Source: Sulfitobacter sp. M39 (lineage in GTDB: Bacteria > Pseudomonadota > Alphaproteobacteria > Rhodobacterales > Rhodobacteraceae). Taken from it: DNA of 64,000 nt. The position numbers and the translations under genes are program-made. A model generated the notes under the pieces. It saw only the letters and a list, made by a program, of their open reading frames with translations. It searched no databases and had not been told where the DNA came from. The stretch is from positions 1,178,001-1,242,000 of the forward strand of contig NZ_WMDZ01000001.1 of the NCBI RefSeq assembly GCF_021735935.1, in the 5' to 3' direction. Positions 45,394-53,923 of the stretch are shown one piece after another; positions within the stretch are counted from its first letter, which is position 1; every line of letters starts with the position of its first letter.

Positions 45394-46281
45394 TTACGAC
45401 CATTTACTAATGAATGATCGCGCGAGCTCGTTCACCTCTTCAGGGTGCGACGCGCTCAGAAAATGCTGGCCACCTTCGATGACTGTTAGTTTAGCGTCCT
45501 CGGACTTGGTAAACTTAGATACCCCAAGTTCAGCGTTCTTAACCGAATAGACCTGGTCCGCTGTTCCGTGCGCCCACGCAACCGGACATCTAATATAATC
45601 AAGGCGACCATACAGACCATCTCGGTCGCGAAGATTTATAGCACACATTCTCAATCGCTTGCGTCCATCATCACCAGCGTAGTTTTCTTTCAGGGTCTTG
45701 TGCCAAAAGGCTCGCTCATCGTCTGAGACGTCAGGTCCGAAACCTGCAGCCAATAACGCGTCGCAAAACTCGTCTGCAGGCTCCCAGCTCTCATCGACCG
45801 GGTCGGCAAGTGCATCAACAAGGGGGCTGTTGAATTCAGACCCATTCCAGCAGCCCAAAGATTGGCTCTGCTGGCTTTCATAGTCCATTGAAGTACCTAA
45901 AGGTATTATCCCTTTTATCTTCGCTGGTGCCAGCATGGCCATGCGTGCGGCAACCCATCCACCTTGTGACGTGCCTAAAACGAATGCCGACGAAACGTTT
46001 AACTTGTCCATTGCCTGTAAGTTAGCAATCGCGGAATCCCAGTAGGTAAACTGTTCGGAACGCGTTCGAGTTTTACCGTGCCCGTACAATTCAAATGACA
46101 CCAGGTTTGCCGTGTCAGATAGCGCACTGTCTGAAAACTGGGGTCGATAGAGCTGACTTGATGTCGCAAACGAATTCACCATTACCAATGTCGGACGGGA
46201 GGGATCGAAGTCCTCCCCAAAGCAATAGCCTATCTCTGACCCCCCGAGATGTGCGACGCTTACCGTTTCAACGTTCTTCAT
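45394..46281 (-). CDS. alpha/beta hydrolase
   Basis: A 295-residue alpha/beta-fold hydrolase. The ATG at 46281 (MKNVETVSVAHLGG) is preceded by GGAGGAAAGT. The nucleophile elbow is VLGTSQGGWVA, the acid is in AHGTADQVYS and the catalytic histidine in EGGQHFLSASHPEEV. The oxyanion region is MVNSFATSSQLYRPQF. Substrate unknown; an ester or amide is likely. It lies downstream of an AraC regulator on the same strand, which may control it. Confidence 0.82.
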   Translation of the reverse strand: MKNVETVSVAHLGGSEIGYCFGEDFDPSRPTLVMVNSFATSSQLYRPQFSDSALSDTANLVSFELYGHGKTRTRSEQFTYWDSAIANLQAMDKLNVSSAFVLGTSQGGWVAARMAMLAPAKIKGIIPLGTSMDYESQQSQSLGCWNGSEFNSPLVDALADPVDESWEPADEFCDALLAAGFGPDVSDDERAFWHKTLKENYAGDDGRKRLRMCAINLRDRDGLYGRLDYIRCPVAWAHGTADQVYSVKNAELGVSKFTKSEDAKLTVIEGGQHFLSASHPEEVNELARSFISKWS

Positions 46282-46459
46282 ACTTTCCTCCACAGATTAT
46301 ACGCAAATGCATGAAGGCAGGTTTAGAGCCCGCATGCTTTGCTGAGGATACGCATAGAAGGCAGAGCTGGCCTGTCTCGACTTGCCTAATAGTGTGCAAG
46401 GGTTGCGCAATATGACGCAATTTGCGGATTTTAAGGTTTAAGCATGTTCGAGAGTTGCA

Positions 46460-47443
46460 TTAGTTGCGTGTTCGCTGACGATAAATCGAAGGAGATATTC
46501 CACACAGCTTTCTGAACGCGCGCGCAAAGTTGGCACCAGACGAATAGCCGACATTTTCTGCAATGTCGTCGATCGACATGATAGTATGCTCTAAGAGGTG
46601 CTTAGCTTTGCTCAAGCGCATTTGACTGAGGTGTAACATAGGCGATGACCCCGTCGAAAGCTTAAATGCCCGCGCAAAGTGGAACATGCTCAGGCAAGAT
46701 ACTTCGGCCAAGTCGCTAAGGGAAATGTCTTCAGATAGGTTTTCCGTCATGAACTCGACCACACGCTTCAATCGCATCGGATCAAGGCCCTTGGCGTTTT
46801 GGGAGCTAATGTAGGCATCAGAGCGCGCCCAATCGTCGGCTCGGGTGTGCCGCTGCAATATCCGAGCCGAAAGCGCTAAACTCAATGTATCGAATACGAT
46901 CCGGTTGCTTTTTGTACTTGCCTGCAACTCCTCAGCAATTGCCAACCCGATCTGATGAATTAGCGGATCGAATATGCCTCCAGTGTAAACAAGCCCTGCG
47001 TCTTCGGCATTCGTATCTTGATCGTTTAGACCGCCAGAGACGTCCTTAGCTAAATAGAGATGAAGCATATCCAGGCTATCTCCATTAATATTGAGGTAGC
47101 GAACTGATACACCTTTTGGGCAAATGCAGGATACACCGGCTCGAGACTCAAATCGCTGTTCAGCGCCATCCGCACGGCGCCTGATTTCGGCACTGCCAGC
47201 TAAGGCAATGGCTACTTCGTTGATAGGCTGGATGAAGGACGCTCCGCTCAACGAATTATGGCGCCGTAGCTCTGCATTGACGGTACCTCCCCAGCCCAAG
47301 CCTTTTGATGAAGCGAGCAAGAGGCTCCCCGCGTCTTCGTACTTTTTGCCCAATACTGTATTGATCGCTGCGCCAGTATGCTGCCTACCATCTTCCCGTA
47401 TCGGAATCGGCAATATCTGCGTAGGTGGTTCACCTTCAAGCAA
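46460..47443 (-). CDS. AraC-family regulator
   Basis: A 327-residue regulator. The N-terminal ~200 residues form a ligand-sensing domain of unclear type (INEVAIALAGSAEIRRRADG). The C-terminal DNA-binding domain has two helix-turn-helices: DISLSDLAEVSCLSMFHFARAFKLSTGSSPMLHL and SIDDIAENVGYSSGANFARAFRKLCGISPSIYRQ. The only start I find is TTG at 47443, with AGGGGAGAG upstream; an earlier non-ATG start cannot be excluded. It is divergent from the amide operon and upstream of the alpha/beta hydrolase, so either may be a target. Confidence 0.85.
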   Translation of the reverse strand: MLEGEPPTQILPIPIREDGRQHTGAAINTVLGKKYEDAGSLLLASSKGLGWGGTVNAELRRHNSLSGASFIQPINEVAIALAGSAEIRRRADGAEQRFESRAGVSCICPKGVSVRYLNINGDSLDMLHLYLAKDVSGGLNDQDTNAEDAGLVYTGGIFDPLIHQIGLAIAEELQASTKSNRIVFDTLSLALSARILQRHTRADDWARSDAYISSQNAKGLDPMRLKRVVEFMTENLSEDISLSDLAEVSCLSMFHFARAFKLSTGSSPMLHLSQMRLSKAKHLLEHTIMSIDDIAENVGYSSGANFARAFRKLCGISPSIYRQRTRN

Positions 47444-47709
47444 TGCTTCTCTCCCCTCATGAGTGCGGTTTCTCCCAAAGCCGCTTTAATACAGTCCTTC
47501 CGGTCACGTCGCATTGTCAATGGGACAGGGTTTGAGCCGCTTATGTTGCCAGGTAAATCGGGGTCGCCGTTTGTGCGCACTGCAGGGTTTTTTGCGCTAC
47601 TTACGTTATCTGGCCTACCGAGATACGCGTGGCAGTAAACTTGAGCACAAATTTTAGGCAGTCAATCAGGTTCGCCAGACTTTTTGTCACATATTTTCGA
47701 AAATAAATT

Positions 47710-47838
47710 GCGCCAGACCCGACTCTGGGGCATTTAAATTAGGTGATCTTAAGTCAGATCATGCTTGGGCAATAACCAGGCAAGGGCATTCGGGCCTCGA
47801 CAGAAGCAACTAAGGGTTGCTGTGTCGGGGCTTTTTTT
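47710..47838 (+). promoter_or_regulatory. candidate ANTAR antitermination leader before amiC
   Basis: Two hairpins with six-base loops precede a terminator. P1 (47710-47731) has arms GCGCCAGA / TCTGGGGC with one mismatch and loop CCCGAC. P2 (47744-47761) has perfect arms TGATCT / AGATCA and loop TAAGTC. Both loops have G at position four, as ANTAR sites do; the usual A at position one is not kept (C and T here). The terminator begins 32 bases later. The operon encodes its own ANTAR protein (AmiR), which supports the reading. Confidence 0.62.
47794..47838 (+). terminator. intrinsic terminator in the amiC leader
   Basis: Lower stem GCCTCGACA / TGTCGGGGC, upper stem GCAAC / GTTGC with loop TAAGG, then seven T (47832-47838). 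It stands only 12 bases before the amiC ATG and no gene ends in front of it, so it must act as an attenuator. Confidence 0.82.
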
Positions 47839-47849
47839 ATGGGGAAACC

Positions 47850-48929
47850 ATGTCTAAGACATTCGATCTCGGTGTATTGTACTCACGTTCAGGCACGTAT
47901 CAGCTGTTGTCTGAGGCGTTGTTCACCGGCGCAATGTCGGCGATTGAAAGTGTTAACGCCAACCATGATTTGCCGGTTTCTTTTAACCCTATCGTCCGGG
48001 ACCCAGCAGGGGAACTGACCAACTACGCCCCAATGTGCGCGGAAATCCTATCCAGTTCTAATGCGAAGCATGTGGTTGGCTGCGTCACTTCCTCAAGCCG
48101 CAAAGAAGTTATTCCTGAGCTCGATCGCGCACAGGCAACCCTATGGTACAACGTGCCCTATGAGGGGTTCGAGACGTCAGCACGCGTTGTCTACTCCCAT
48201 GCTGCTACTAACCAGAACATTCTGCCGCTGCTTGGCTGGGCAACGCGTCACTTCGGTATGTCGGTCTACCTTGTTGGATCCAATTACATTTGGGGGTGGG
48301 AAACGTGCAGAGTAATGCGCACGCGGCTTGAAGCTGCGGACGGTTCTGTATTGGGCGAACGTTACCTGCCGCTTGGCGATACATCCGTAGAAAGCTTGAT
48401 CGAGGATATCGAAAAAAGTCGCCCGAAATTCATCTTGAACTCACTTGTAGGAGCCTCCTCATACGCTTTCATCAAAGCCTATGCTGAACTGGGGCAACGT
48501 GACCCATATTTCGCATCTGACAACTGCCCGTTGCTATCGTGTAATCTAACAGAAGCTGAACTTCCTGTACTCGGCAACGCAGCAGAGGGATTGATTTCGG
48601 TCGGTCCATCATTCCGTAAGAACCCCACATCTAACGGGGAGGGCTCTTCCTTAGAGCGTACTGCTTTTCAGTCTGTGCTGACTTTGGCTGAAGCTCTTGC
48701 GCACGGTGCAAGTGGACCGTTCGACAGCTATTTGGCGCAACATGGAGCCCGCTACGGAATTGATCCCGCGACACAACATAAGTCGCTCGATGTGCATATC
48801 GCGCAGGTTCGAAACAGCGCTTTTAAAATTCTGCACAGTTGGTCGGATATTGCACCCGACCCGTATCTCACCCGACCATCGAGACACCCTAAGTTTAGCG
48901 ATCCGATGCTGAAGGTCGTGCAAGCATGA
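47850..48929 (+). CDS. amiC: AmiC-like amide sensor (periplasmic-binding-protein fold)
   Basis: A 359-residue protein of the type I periplasmic-binding fold, without a signal peptide, so cytoplasmic. It begins MSKTFDLGVLYSRSGTYQLL. This matches AmiC, the ligand-sensing partner that holds AmiR inactive until an amide binds. Family parts are HVVGCVTSSSRKEVIPELDR, LWYNVPYEGFETSARVVYSHAATNQN and NLVGSNYIWGWE. The start is shown by GGGGAAACC and the leader layout. Its end overlaps amiR by four bases (ATGA). Confidence 0.87.
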   Translation: MSKTFDLGVLYSRSGTYQLLSEALFTGAMSAIESVNANHDLPVSFNPIVRDPAGELTNYAPMCAEILSSSNAKHVVGCVTSSSRKEVIPELDRAQATLWYNVPYEGFETSARVVYSHAATNQNILPLLGWATRHFGMSVYLVGSNYIWGWETCRVMRTRLEAADGSVLGERYLPLGDTSVESLIEDIEKSRPKFILNSLVGASSYAFIKAYAELGQRDPYFASDNCPLLSCNLTEAELPVLGNAAEGLISVGPSFRKNPTSNGEGSSLERTAFQSVLTLAEALAHGASGPFDSYLAQHGARYGIDPATQHKSLDVHIAQVRNSAFKILHSWSDIAPDPYLTRPSRHPKFSDPMLKVVQA

Positions 48930-49525
48930 GCACACAAATTGATATTGCGGGGTTAGAAGGGGCTCGTGCAATTGTTTTGCACCCAGCGCATGACCGTCTA
49001 CAAATATTGCTGCGTCAATTGCGGGCCATCGGTCTTGAGGCGGAAACCGCTTGGCCAAAGCTGCCTGCTTCCGCGATCACAGCCGATTTCATTCTTTACG
49101 ACACGGATGCAGGCCATGATGCTCAATTTCCCTGGGCGTCGGGGCAGTCGCCTATGCCCATGATTGCACTCGTCGGATCTGAAGCGCCGGGGCGGATCGA
49201 ATGGGCATCCAAGACAGGGGCCGATGCATTGCTGGTCAAGCCGCTGGCTGCGAGTGGCGTTTTTGCGTCTCTTTTAATGGCGCGGCAATCGTTCGAAAGA
49301 CGAAAAGCATTGTTGGCTGAAATTGGTGCCCTGCGGGATCGCGTGTCAGCGCGGCAGACGATTGTTCAAGCCGTAAGCCTATTAGCGAAAAAAACGGGCT
49401 CTGAAGAGACCGCATACGACGACCTACGCCAACTCGCGATGGCATGGAAAATGACAATGGAGGACGCAGCGGTGCAGATCGTTAAGCATTCGGAGACGAC
49501 AGGAGCTAACCGTGGCATTTGCTGA
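48926..49525 (+). CDS. amiR: AmiR-like ANTAR antiterminator
   Basis: A 199-residue antitermination protein. The first ~120 residues are a receiver-like domain without phosphoacceptor chemistry (DFILYDTDAGHD, ADALLVKPLAASGVF), followed by a coiled-coil helix (MARQSFERRKALLAEIGALRDRVSARQ) and the RNA-binding ANTAR domain (AVSLLAKKTGSEETAYDDLRQLAMAWKMTMEDAAVQIV). It overlaps amiC and the following permease gene. It should bind the leader before amiC and let transcription pass the terminator when AmiC has ligand. Confidence 0.88.
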   Translation: MSTQIDIAGLEGARAIVLHPAHDRLQILLRQLRAIGLEAETAWPKLPASAITADFILYDTDAGHDAQFPWASGQSPMPMIALVGSEAPGRIEWASKTGADALLVKPLAASGVFASLLMARQSFERRKALLAEIGALRDRVSARQTIVQAVSLLAKKTGSEETAYDDLRQLAMAWKMTMEDAAVQIVKHSETTGANRGIC

Positions 49526-50396
49526 GGCGACACCTGCACTTTTGCCACCTACGGTTTGGCAGCGATTGAAGAAGCGTAAGCTTGCTCTGTTTGGCATGGC
49601 ATTAATTGCTTTGACCATCTTTGGTGCTCTGTTCGCACCGTACCTCACTCCATATGAGCCAAACGATCAGATGTTTGATGGTCTCACGATGCAAGGCGCA
49701 CCGATGGCACCTGGGGCGCAGTTTGCACTGGGAACCGATCTGCTTGGTCGGGATTTGTTGACGCGCATCTTATACGGCGCACGCACCTCGCTAATTATTG
49801 GTGTTTTGGCGAATGGAGTCGCCCTGATTATCGGAACTTTTATCGGTGTCACTGCGGGCTATTTCGGGGGAATTTGGGGCAACATCCTCATGAGGTTCAC
49901 CGACCTCATGATGGCGTTCCCTGCGCTTTTGCTGGCAATTTGCCTCGCGGCGATATTCCAACCGTCATTGTGGATCGTTGCTATGGTTATTGCCACAGTG
50001 AACTGGGTACAAACCGCACGGGTGCTTTATGCCGAGACTGCAAGCCTGTCGCAGCGTGAGTTTATAGCTGCAGAGCGTACTTTAGGCGCAGGAAATGTTC
50101 GCATCTTATTCAAGCACATTCTGCCACACCTTACACCTACAATAATTGTCTGGGGTACACTGGGCATCTCGACCACGGTGCTGCTTGAGGCGACGCTTAG
50201 CTTTCTTGGGGTAGGGGTCCAGCCTCCCACACCGAGCTGGGGCAATATCATCTTCGAGAACCAAACATACTTTCAAGCGGCTCCCTGGCTTGTGTTTTTC
50301 CCCGGCGTGGCAATCGTTACTTTAGCCTTGGCCTTCAATCTTGTGGGTGACGCGCTGCGTGATGTGCTGGACCCTACACAACGGGGGCGCGCATAA
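49512..50396 (+). CDS. DppC-type ABC transporter permease
   Basis: A 294-residue permease of the peptide/nickel/amide ABC class. The GTG at 49512 (VAFAEATPALLPPTVW) lies inside amiR (14-base overlap). An N-terminal membrane helix (LALFGMALIALTIFGALFAPYLTPYEP) is followed by five more, with the ATPase-contact loop AAERTLGAGNVRILFKHILPHLTP. The name dppC is by class only; substrate is inferred to be an amide or small peptide from the operon. Confidence 0.88.
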   Translation: MAFAEATPALLPPTVWQRLKKRKLALFGMALIALTIFGALFAPYLTPYEPNDQMFDGLTMQGAPMAPGAQFALGTDLLGRDLLTRILYGARTSLIIGVLANGVALIIGTFIGVTAGYFGGIWGNILMRFTDLMMAFPALLLAICLAAIFQPSLWIVAMVIATVNWVQTARVLYAETASLSQREFIAAERTLGAGNVRILFKHILPHLTPTIIVWGTLGISTTVLLEATLSFLGVGVQPPTPSWGNIIFENQTYFQAAPWLVFFPGVAIVTLALAFNLVGDALRDVLDPTQRGRA

Positions 50397-51316
50397 TGTT
50401 GGCCTTTATCACCAAGCGTCTTATCCAGTCCTGCCTTATACTGCTGGGCGTCTCTTTCATCACCTTCGCACTTTTGTACCTCTTTCCTGCAGATCCAGTG
50501 CGTCAGATTGCCGGTCGTTCAGCGACACCGGAAACTGTCGCCAACATTCGGGCTCAACTTGGTTTAGATCAGCCGTTTATCATCCAATACGCGCGGTATC
50601 TGGGCAATCTACTTCAGGGTGATCTGGGACGGTCTTATTTGCAAAAGACCGAAGTCAGTACGCTTATAGCAGCTCGGTTGCCTGCGTCGCTCCTTCTGAT
50701 GTTGGGAGCCATCGTTTGTGAACTGATCTTGGGTATCACCATGGGAGTCGTCGCGGCTCTGCGACGAGGGACGGCTACCGATAACACCCTAATGATGGCG
50801 AGCTTTATCGGCGTATCTGCACCGCAGTTCGTTGTTGGCCTACTGATGCTTTATGTATTTGCGGTCCAGTTGCATTGGTTCCCCATCGGTGGCTACGGCA
50901 CATTTGCACATCTGGTTTTGCCATCGATCACCTTAGGGATCCTTGGCTCGGGCTGGTACAGCCGCATGATGCGATCTTCGATGATTGATGTACTACGACA
51001 GGATTTTATTCGTACAGCACGCGCTAAAGGGTTGAGCCGTATACGGGTTTTGATGCGTCACGCTTTGCCAAATGCCGTTCTGCCGATCATCGCGATGATC
51101 GGGATCGACGTCGGCATCTTTATGGGCGGTATCGTTGTCGTTGAATCTGTTTTCGGATGGCCGGGCATCGGACAGCTTGCATGGCAGGCGATCCAGCGCG
51201 TGGACATACCAATCATCATGGGCGTCACGCTGGTATCAGCTTGCGCCATCGTTATTGGCAATCTGGTCGCAGATATTGCGTCCCTGTTCGCCGACCCGCG
51301 GATCAAGGTCCGCTAA
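50396..51316 (+). CDS. DppB-type ABC transporter permease
   Basis: A 306-residue permease; its ATG overlaps the stop of the previous gene (TAATG). It begins MLAFITKRLIQSCLILLGVSFITFALLYLFPADPVRQIAG, typical of DppB, and has the contact loop RTARAKGLSRIRVLMRHALPNAVLP followed by GGIVVVESVFGWPGIGQLAW. Partner of the DppC-type subunit. Confidence 0.9.
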   Translation: MLAFITKRLIQSCLILLGVSFITFALLYLFPADPVRQIAGRSATPETVANIRAQLGLDQPFIIQYARYLGNLLQGDLGRSYLQKTEVSTLIAARLPASLLLMLGAIVCELILGITMGVVAALRRGTATDNTLMMASFIGVSAPQFVVGLLMLYVFAVQLHWFPIGGYGTFAHLVLPSITLGILGSGWYSRMMRSSMIDVLRQDFIRTARAKGLSRIRVLMRHALPNAVLPIIAMIGIDVGIFMGGIVVVESVFGWPGIGQLAWQAIQRVDIPIIMGVTLVSACAIVIGNLVADIASLFADPRIKVR

Positions 51317-51345
51317 TAAAACCTACCCAACAGGAGTAACTTACA

Positions 51346-52986
51346 ATGAAAAAACTACTCACAACCTCGGCACTGGTTGCAGCCATTGCTCTGCCCCAGA
51401 TAGCAGCTGCCGATGCTCATTCCGATCTTGATCCGAACGCTAAATCTGGTGGCAACATCACGGTGACCTATAAGGACGACGTGGCCACCTTGGACCCTGC
51501 TATCGGGTATGACTGGCAGAACTGGTCTATGATCAAGTCTCTGTATGATGGGCTTATGGATTATGAACCGGGCACAACCGAACTGCGCCCCGGACTTGCC
51601 GAAAGCTATGACATCTCGGAAGATGGCAAGGTTTTCACTTTCAAACTTCGCGAAGGAGTGAAGTTCCACAACGGTCGCGTGATGACGGCTGATGACGTGA
51701 AATACTCGCTCGATCGCGTAACTAATCCGGCGACCCAAAGCCCTGGCGCGGGCTTCTTTGGATCGATCGAAGGATATGACGCTGTGTCCTCGGGCGAAGC
51801 AACTGAACTGTCTGGCGTTAAGGTGTTGGACGAGCAAACAGTAGAGATCACTCTGTCACGGCCGGATGCGACGTTTCTGCACGTTATGGGGCTGAATTTC
51901 GCTTCTGTAGTGGCCAAGGAAGCGGTCGAAGCCGCGGGTGCCGATTTTGGCAAAACAGCGATGGGTACAGGTGCATTTAAATTGGCAGACTGGACGATCG
52001 GTCAGAAGTTGGTTTTCGAAAAAAATCAGGATTACTGGCGCGAAGGACTGCCCTATCTGGATAGCGTCACTTTCGAGGTGGGCCAGGAGCCGATTGTCGC
52101 ATTGCTACGTCTTCAAAATGGCGAAGTCGACGTACCTGGGGACGGTATTCCACCAGCGAAATTCCAAGAGGTCATGGGTGATCCCGAACAAGCAGCGCGC
52201 GTAATCGAGGGCGGGCAGCTTCACACCGGCTATATTACCCTCAACGTTAAGATGGCGCCTTTTGACAATGTCGACGTGCGCAAAGCCGTCAATATGGCGA
52301 TCAACAAAGAGCGCATTACCCAAGTCATCAACGGGCGTGCGGTTCCAGCAACACAACCGCTTCCACCTTCGATGCCCGGATACACAGAAGGGTATGAAGG
52401 TTATCCCTACGATCCCGAAGCTGCAAAAGCACTCTTGGCCGAAGCTGGGTTCTCTGATGGTTTCGAGACAGAACTGTTTGTCATGAATACCGACCCGAAC
52501 CCGCGCATCGCTCAAGCGATCCAGCAGGACCTCTCGAAAATCGGTGTGAAAGCAACTATCCAGTCCCTCGCGCAAGCCAGCGTTATTGCCGCTGGCGGTG
52601 AAGCCGATCAAGCACCTATGATATGGTCAGGTGGTATGGCGTGGATCGCGGATTTTCCAGATGCGTCAAACTTCTATGGTCCAATCCTGGGCTGCGACGG
52701 GGCTGTGCAGGGCGGTTGGAATTGGTCATGGTACTGTAATGCGGATGCAGATGCGATGGCAGTTAAAGCCGACAGCATGACAGATCCGGCTATGGTCGAT
52801 GAGCGTCTGAAAATGTGGTCCGATGTCTATATGGCAGTCATGGAAGACGCGCCTTGGGTGCCCGTGTTTAACGAGCAGCGATACACCATGAAATCCGAGC
52901 GTATGGGCGGCGATGACAAACTCTACGTCGATCCAGTCTCTATCCCTGTTAACTATGACTATGTGTATGTAAACGATGTGCAATAA
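51346..52986 (+). CDS. family 5 extracellular solute-binding protein
   Basis: A 546-residue periplasmic substrate-binding protein (SBP_bac_5). A Sec leader (MKKLLTTSALVAAIALPQ...AADA) is followed by GNITVTYKDDVATLDPAIGYDWQNW, LAESYDISEDGKVFTFKLREGVKFHNG and YWREGLPYLDSV, all standard for the family. The start has AGGAG upstream. It delivers substrate to the two permeases; specificity cannot be read, but the operon suggests amides or a short peptide. Confidence 0.93.
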   Translation: MKKLLTTSALVAAIALPQIAAADAHSDLDPNAKSGGNITVTYKDDVATLDPAIGYDWQNWSMIKSLYDGLMDYEPGTTELRPGLAESYDISEDGKVFTFKLREGVKFHNGRVMTADDVKYSLDRVTNPATQSPGAGFFGSIEGYDAVSSGEATELSGVKVLDEQTVEITLSRPDATFLHVMGLNFASVVAKEAVEAAGADFGKTAMGTGAFKLADWTIGQKLVFEKNQDYWREGLPYLDSVTFEVGQEPIVALLRLQNGEVDVPGDGIPPAKFQEVMGDPEQAARVIEGGQLHTGYITLNVKMAPFDNVDVRKAVNMAINKERITQVINGRAVPATQPLPPSMPGYTEGYEGYPYDPEAAKALLAEAGFSDGFETELFVMNTDPNPRIAQAIQQDLSKIGVKATIQSLAQASVIAAGGEADQAPMIWSGGMAWIADFPDASNFYGPILGCDGAVQGGWNWSWYCNADADAMAVKADSMTDPAMVDERLKMWSDVYMAVMEDAPWVPVFNEQRYTMKSERMGGDDKLYVDPVSIPVNYDYVYVNDVQ

Positions 52987-53923
52987 ATGTCCTGACTATA
53001 CTATTCACGGCGCGAGCCACCACTTTGGCTGGGACAACTCGTTTGTCCCAGCCATCACAGTGGCACCTGGTGAAACAATCGAATTCGAATGCCACGACAG
53101 CTCAGCGGGTCAACTGAATGCGGACAGTACCGTTGCCGATGTCGCGGCTATGGATTTTGGCAAGATCAACCCGGTGACGGGTCCCGTCTACGTGGACGGG
53201 GCAGAGCCCGGTGACGCGCTGAAAATCACCATCGAAGGGTTTAAACCTTCTGGCTTCGGTTGGACCGCAAATATACCCGGTTTCGGCTTGCTGGCAGATC
53301 AGTTTGAGGATCCGGCGCTAACAATCTGGAAGTATGATCCAGATACGCTGGACCCAGCTCTGTTTGGTAAAAACGGGCGCGTACCACTTAAGCCTTTCGC
53401 TGGTACCATTGGTTGCGCTCTCGCGGAACCAGGGTTGCATACAGTCGTCCCGCCTCGCCGTGTCGGTGGCAACCTTGATATCAGGGACTTGGCTGCGGGA
53501 ACGACGTTGTACCTGCCTGTCGAAGTCGCTGGAGCACTGTTCTCCATCGGTGATACCCATGCGGCACAAGGCGATGGCGAAGTCTGCGGTACTGCGATTG
53601 AGAGCCCTATGAATGCCACAGTAACGCTCGACCTGATAAAAGACGCAAATCTCAAAATGCCGCGTTTTACAACACCGGGTCCTGTTACCAACCACCTGGA
53701 TTCCAAGGGGTATGAGGTCACCACGGGTATTGGCCCAGACCTGATGACCGGCGCAAAAGAAGCGGTAAGCCAGATGGTCGATTTGTTATGCAAAACGCGA
53801 GGTCTATCAGCTGAAGATGCCTATATGCTGGTATCTACATGTGGCGATCTGCGTATTTCGGAGATTGTCGATATGCCAAACTGGATTGTGTCCTTCTACT
53901 TTCCGCGCTGCGTGTTCGAATGA
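52976..53923 (+). CDS. fmdA: acetamidase/formamidase family protein (FmdA-like)
   Basis: A 315-residue cytoplasmic amidohydrolase of the FmdA/AmdA family that splits small aliphatic amides. It starts at GTG 52976, 11 bases inside the binding-protein gene. Family marks are FVPAITVAPGETIEFECHD, DFGKINPVTGPVYVDGAEPGDAL, KPFAGTIGCALAEPG, VPPRRVGGNLDIRDL, FSIGDTHAAQGDGEVCGTAIE and MLVSTCGDLRISEIVD. It is embedded in the ABC operon and probably acts on the imported compound, releasing ammonia. Confidence 0.9.
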   Translation: MCNKCPDYTIHGASHHFGWDNSFVPAITVAPGETIEFECHDSSAGQLNADSTVADVAAMDFGKINPVTGPVYVDGAEPGDALKITIEGFKPSGFGWTANIPGFGLLADQFEDPALTIWKYDPDTLDPALFGKNGRVPLKPFAGTIGCALAEPGLHTVVPPRRVGGNLDIRDLAAGTTLYLPVEVAGALFSIGDTHAAQGDGEVCGTAIESPMNATVTLDLIKDANLKMPRFTTPGPVTNHLDSKGYEVTTGIGPDLMTGAKEAVSQMVDLLCKTRGLSAEDAYMLVSTCGDLRISEIVDMPNWIVSFYFPRCVFE

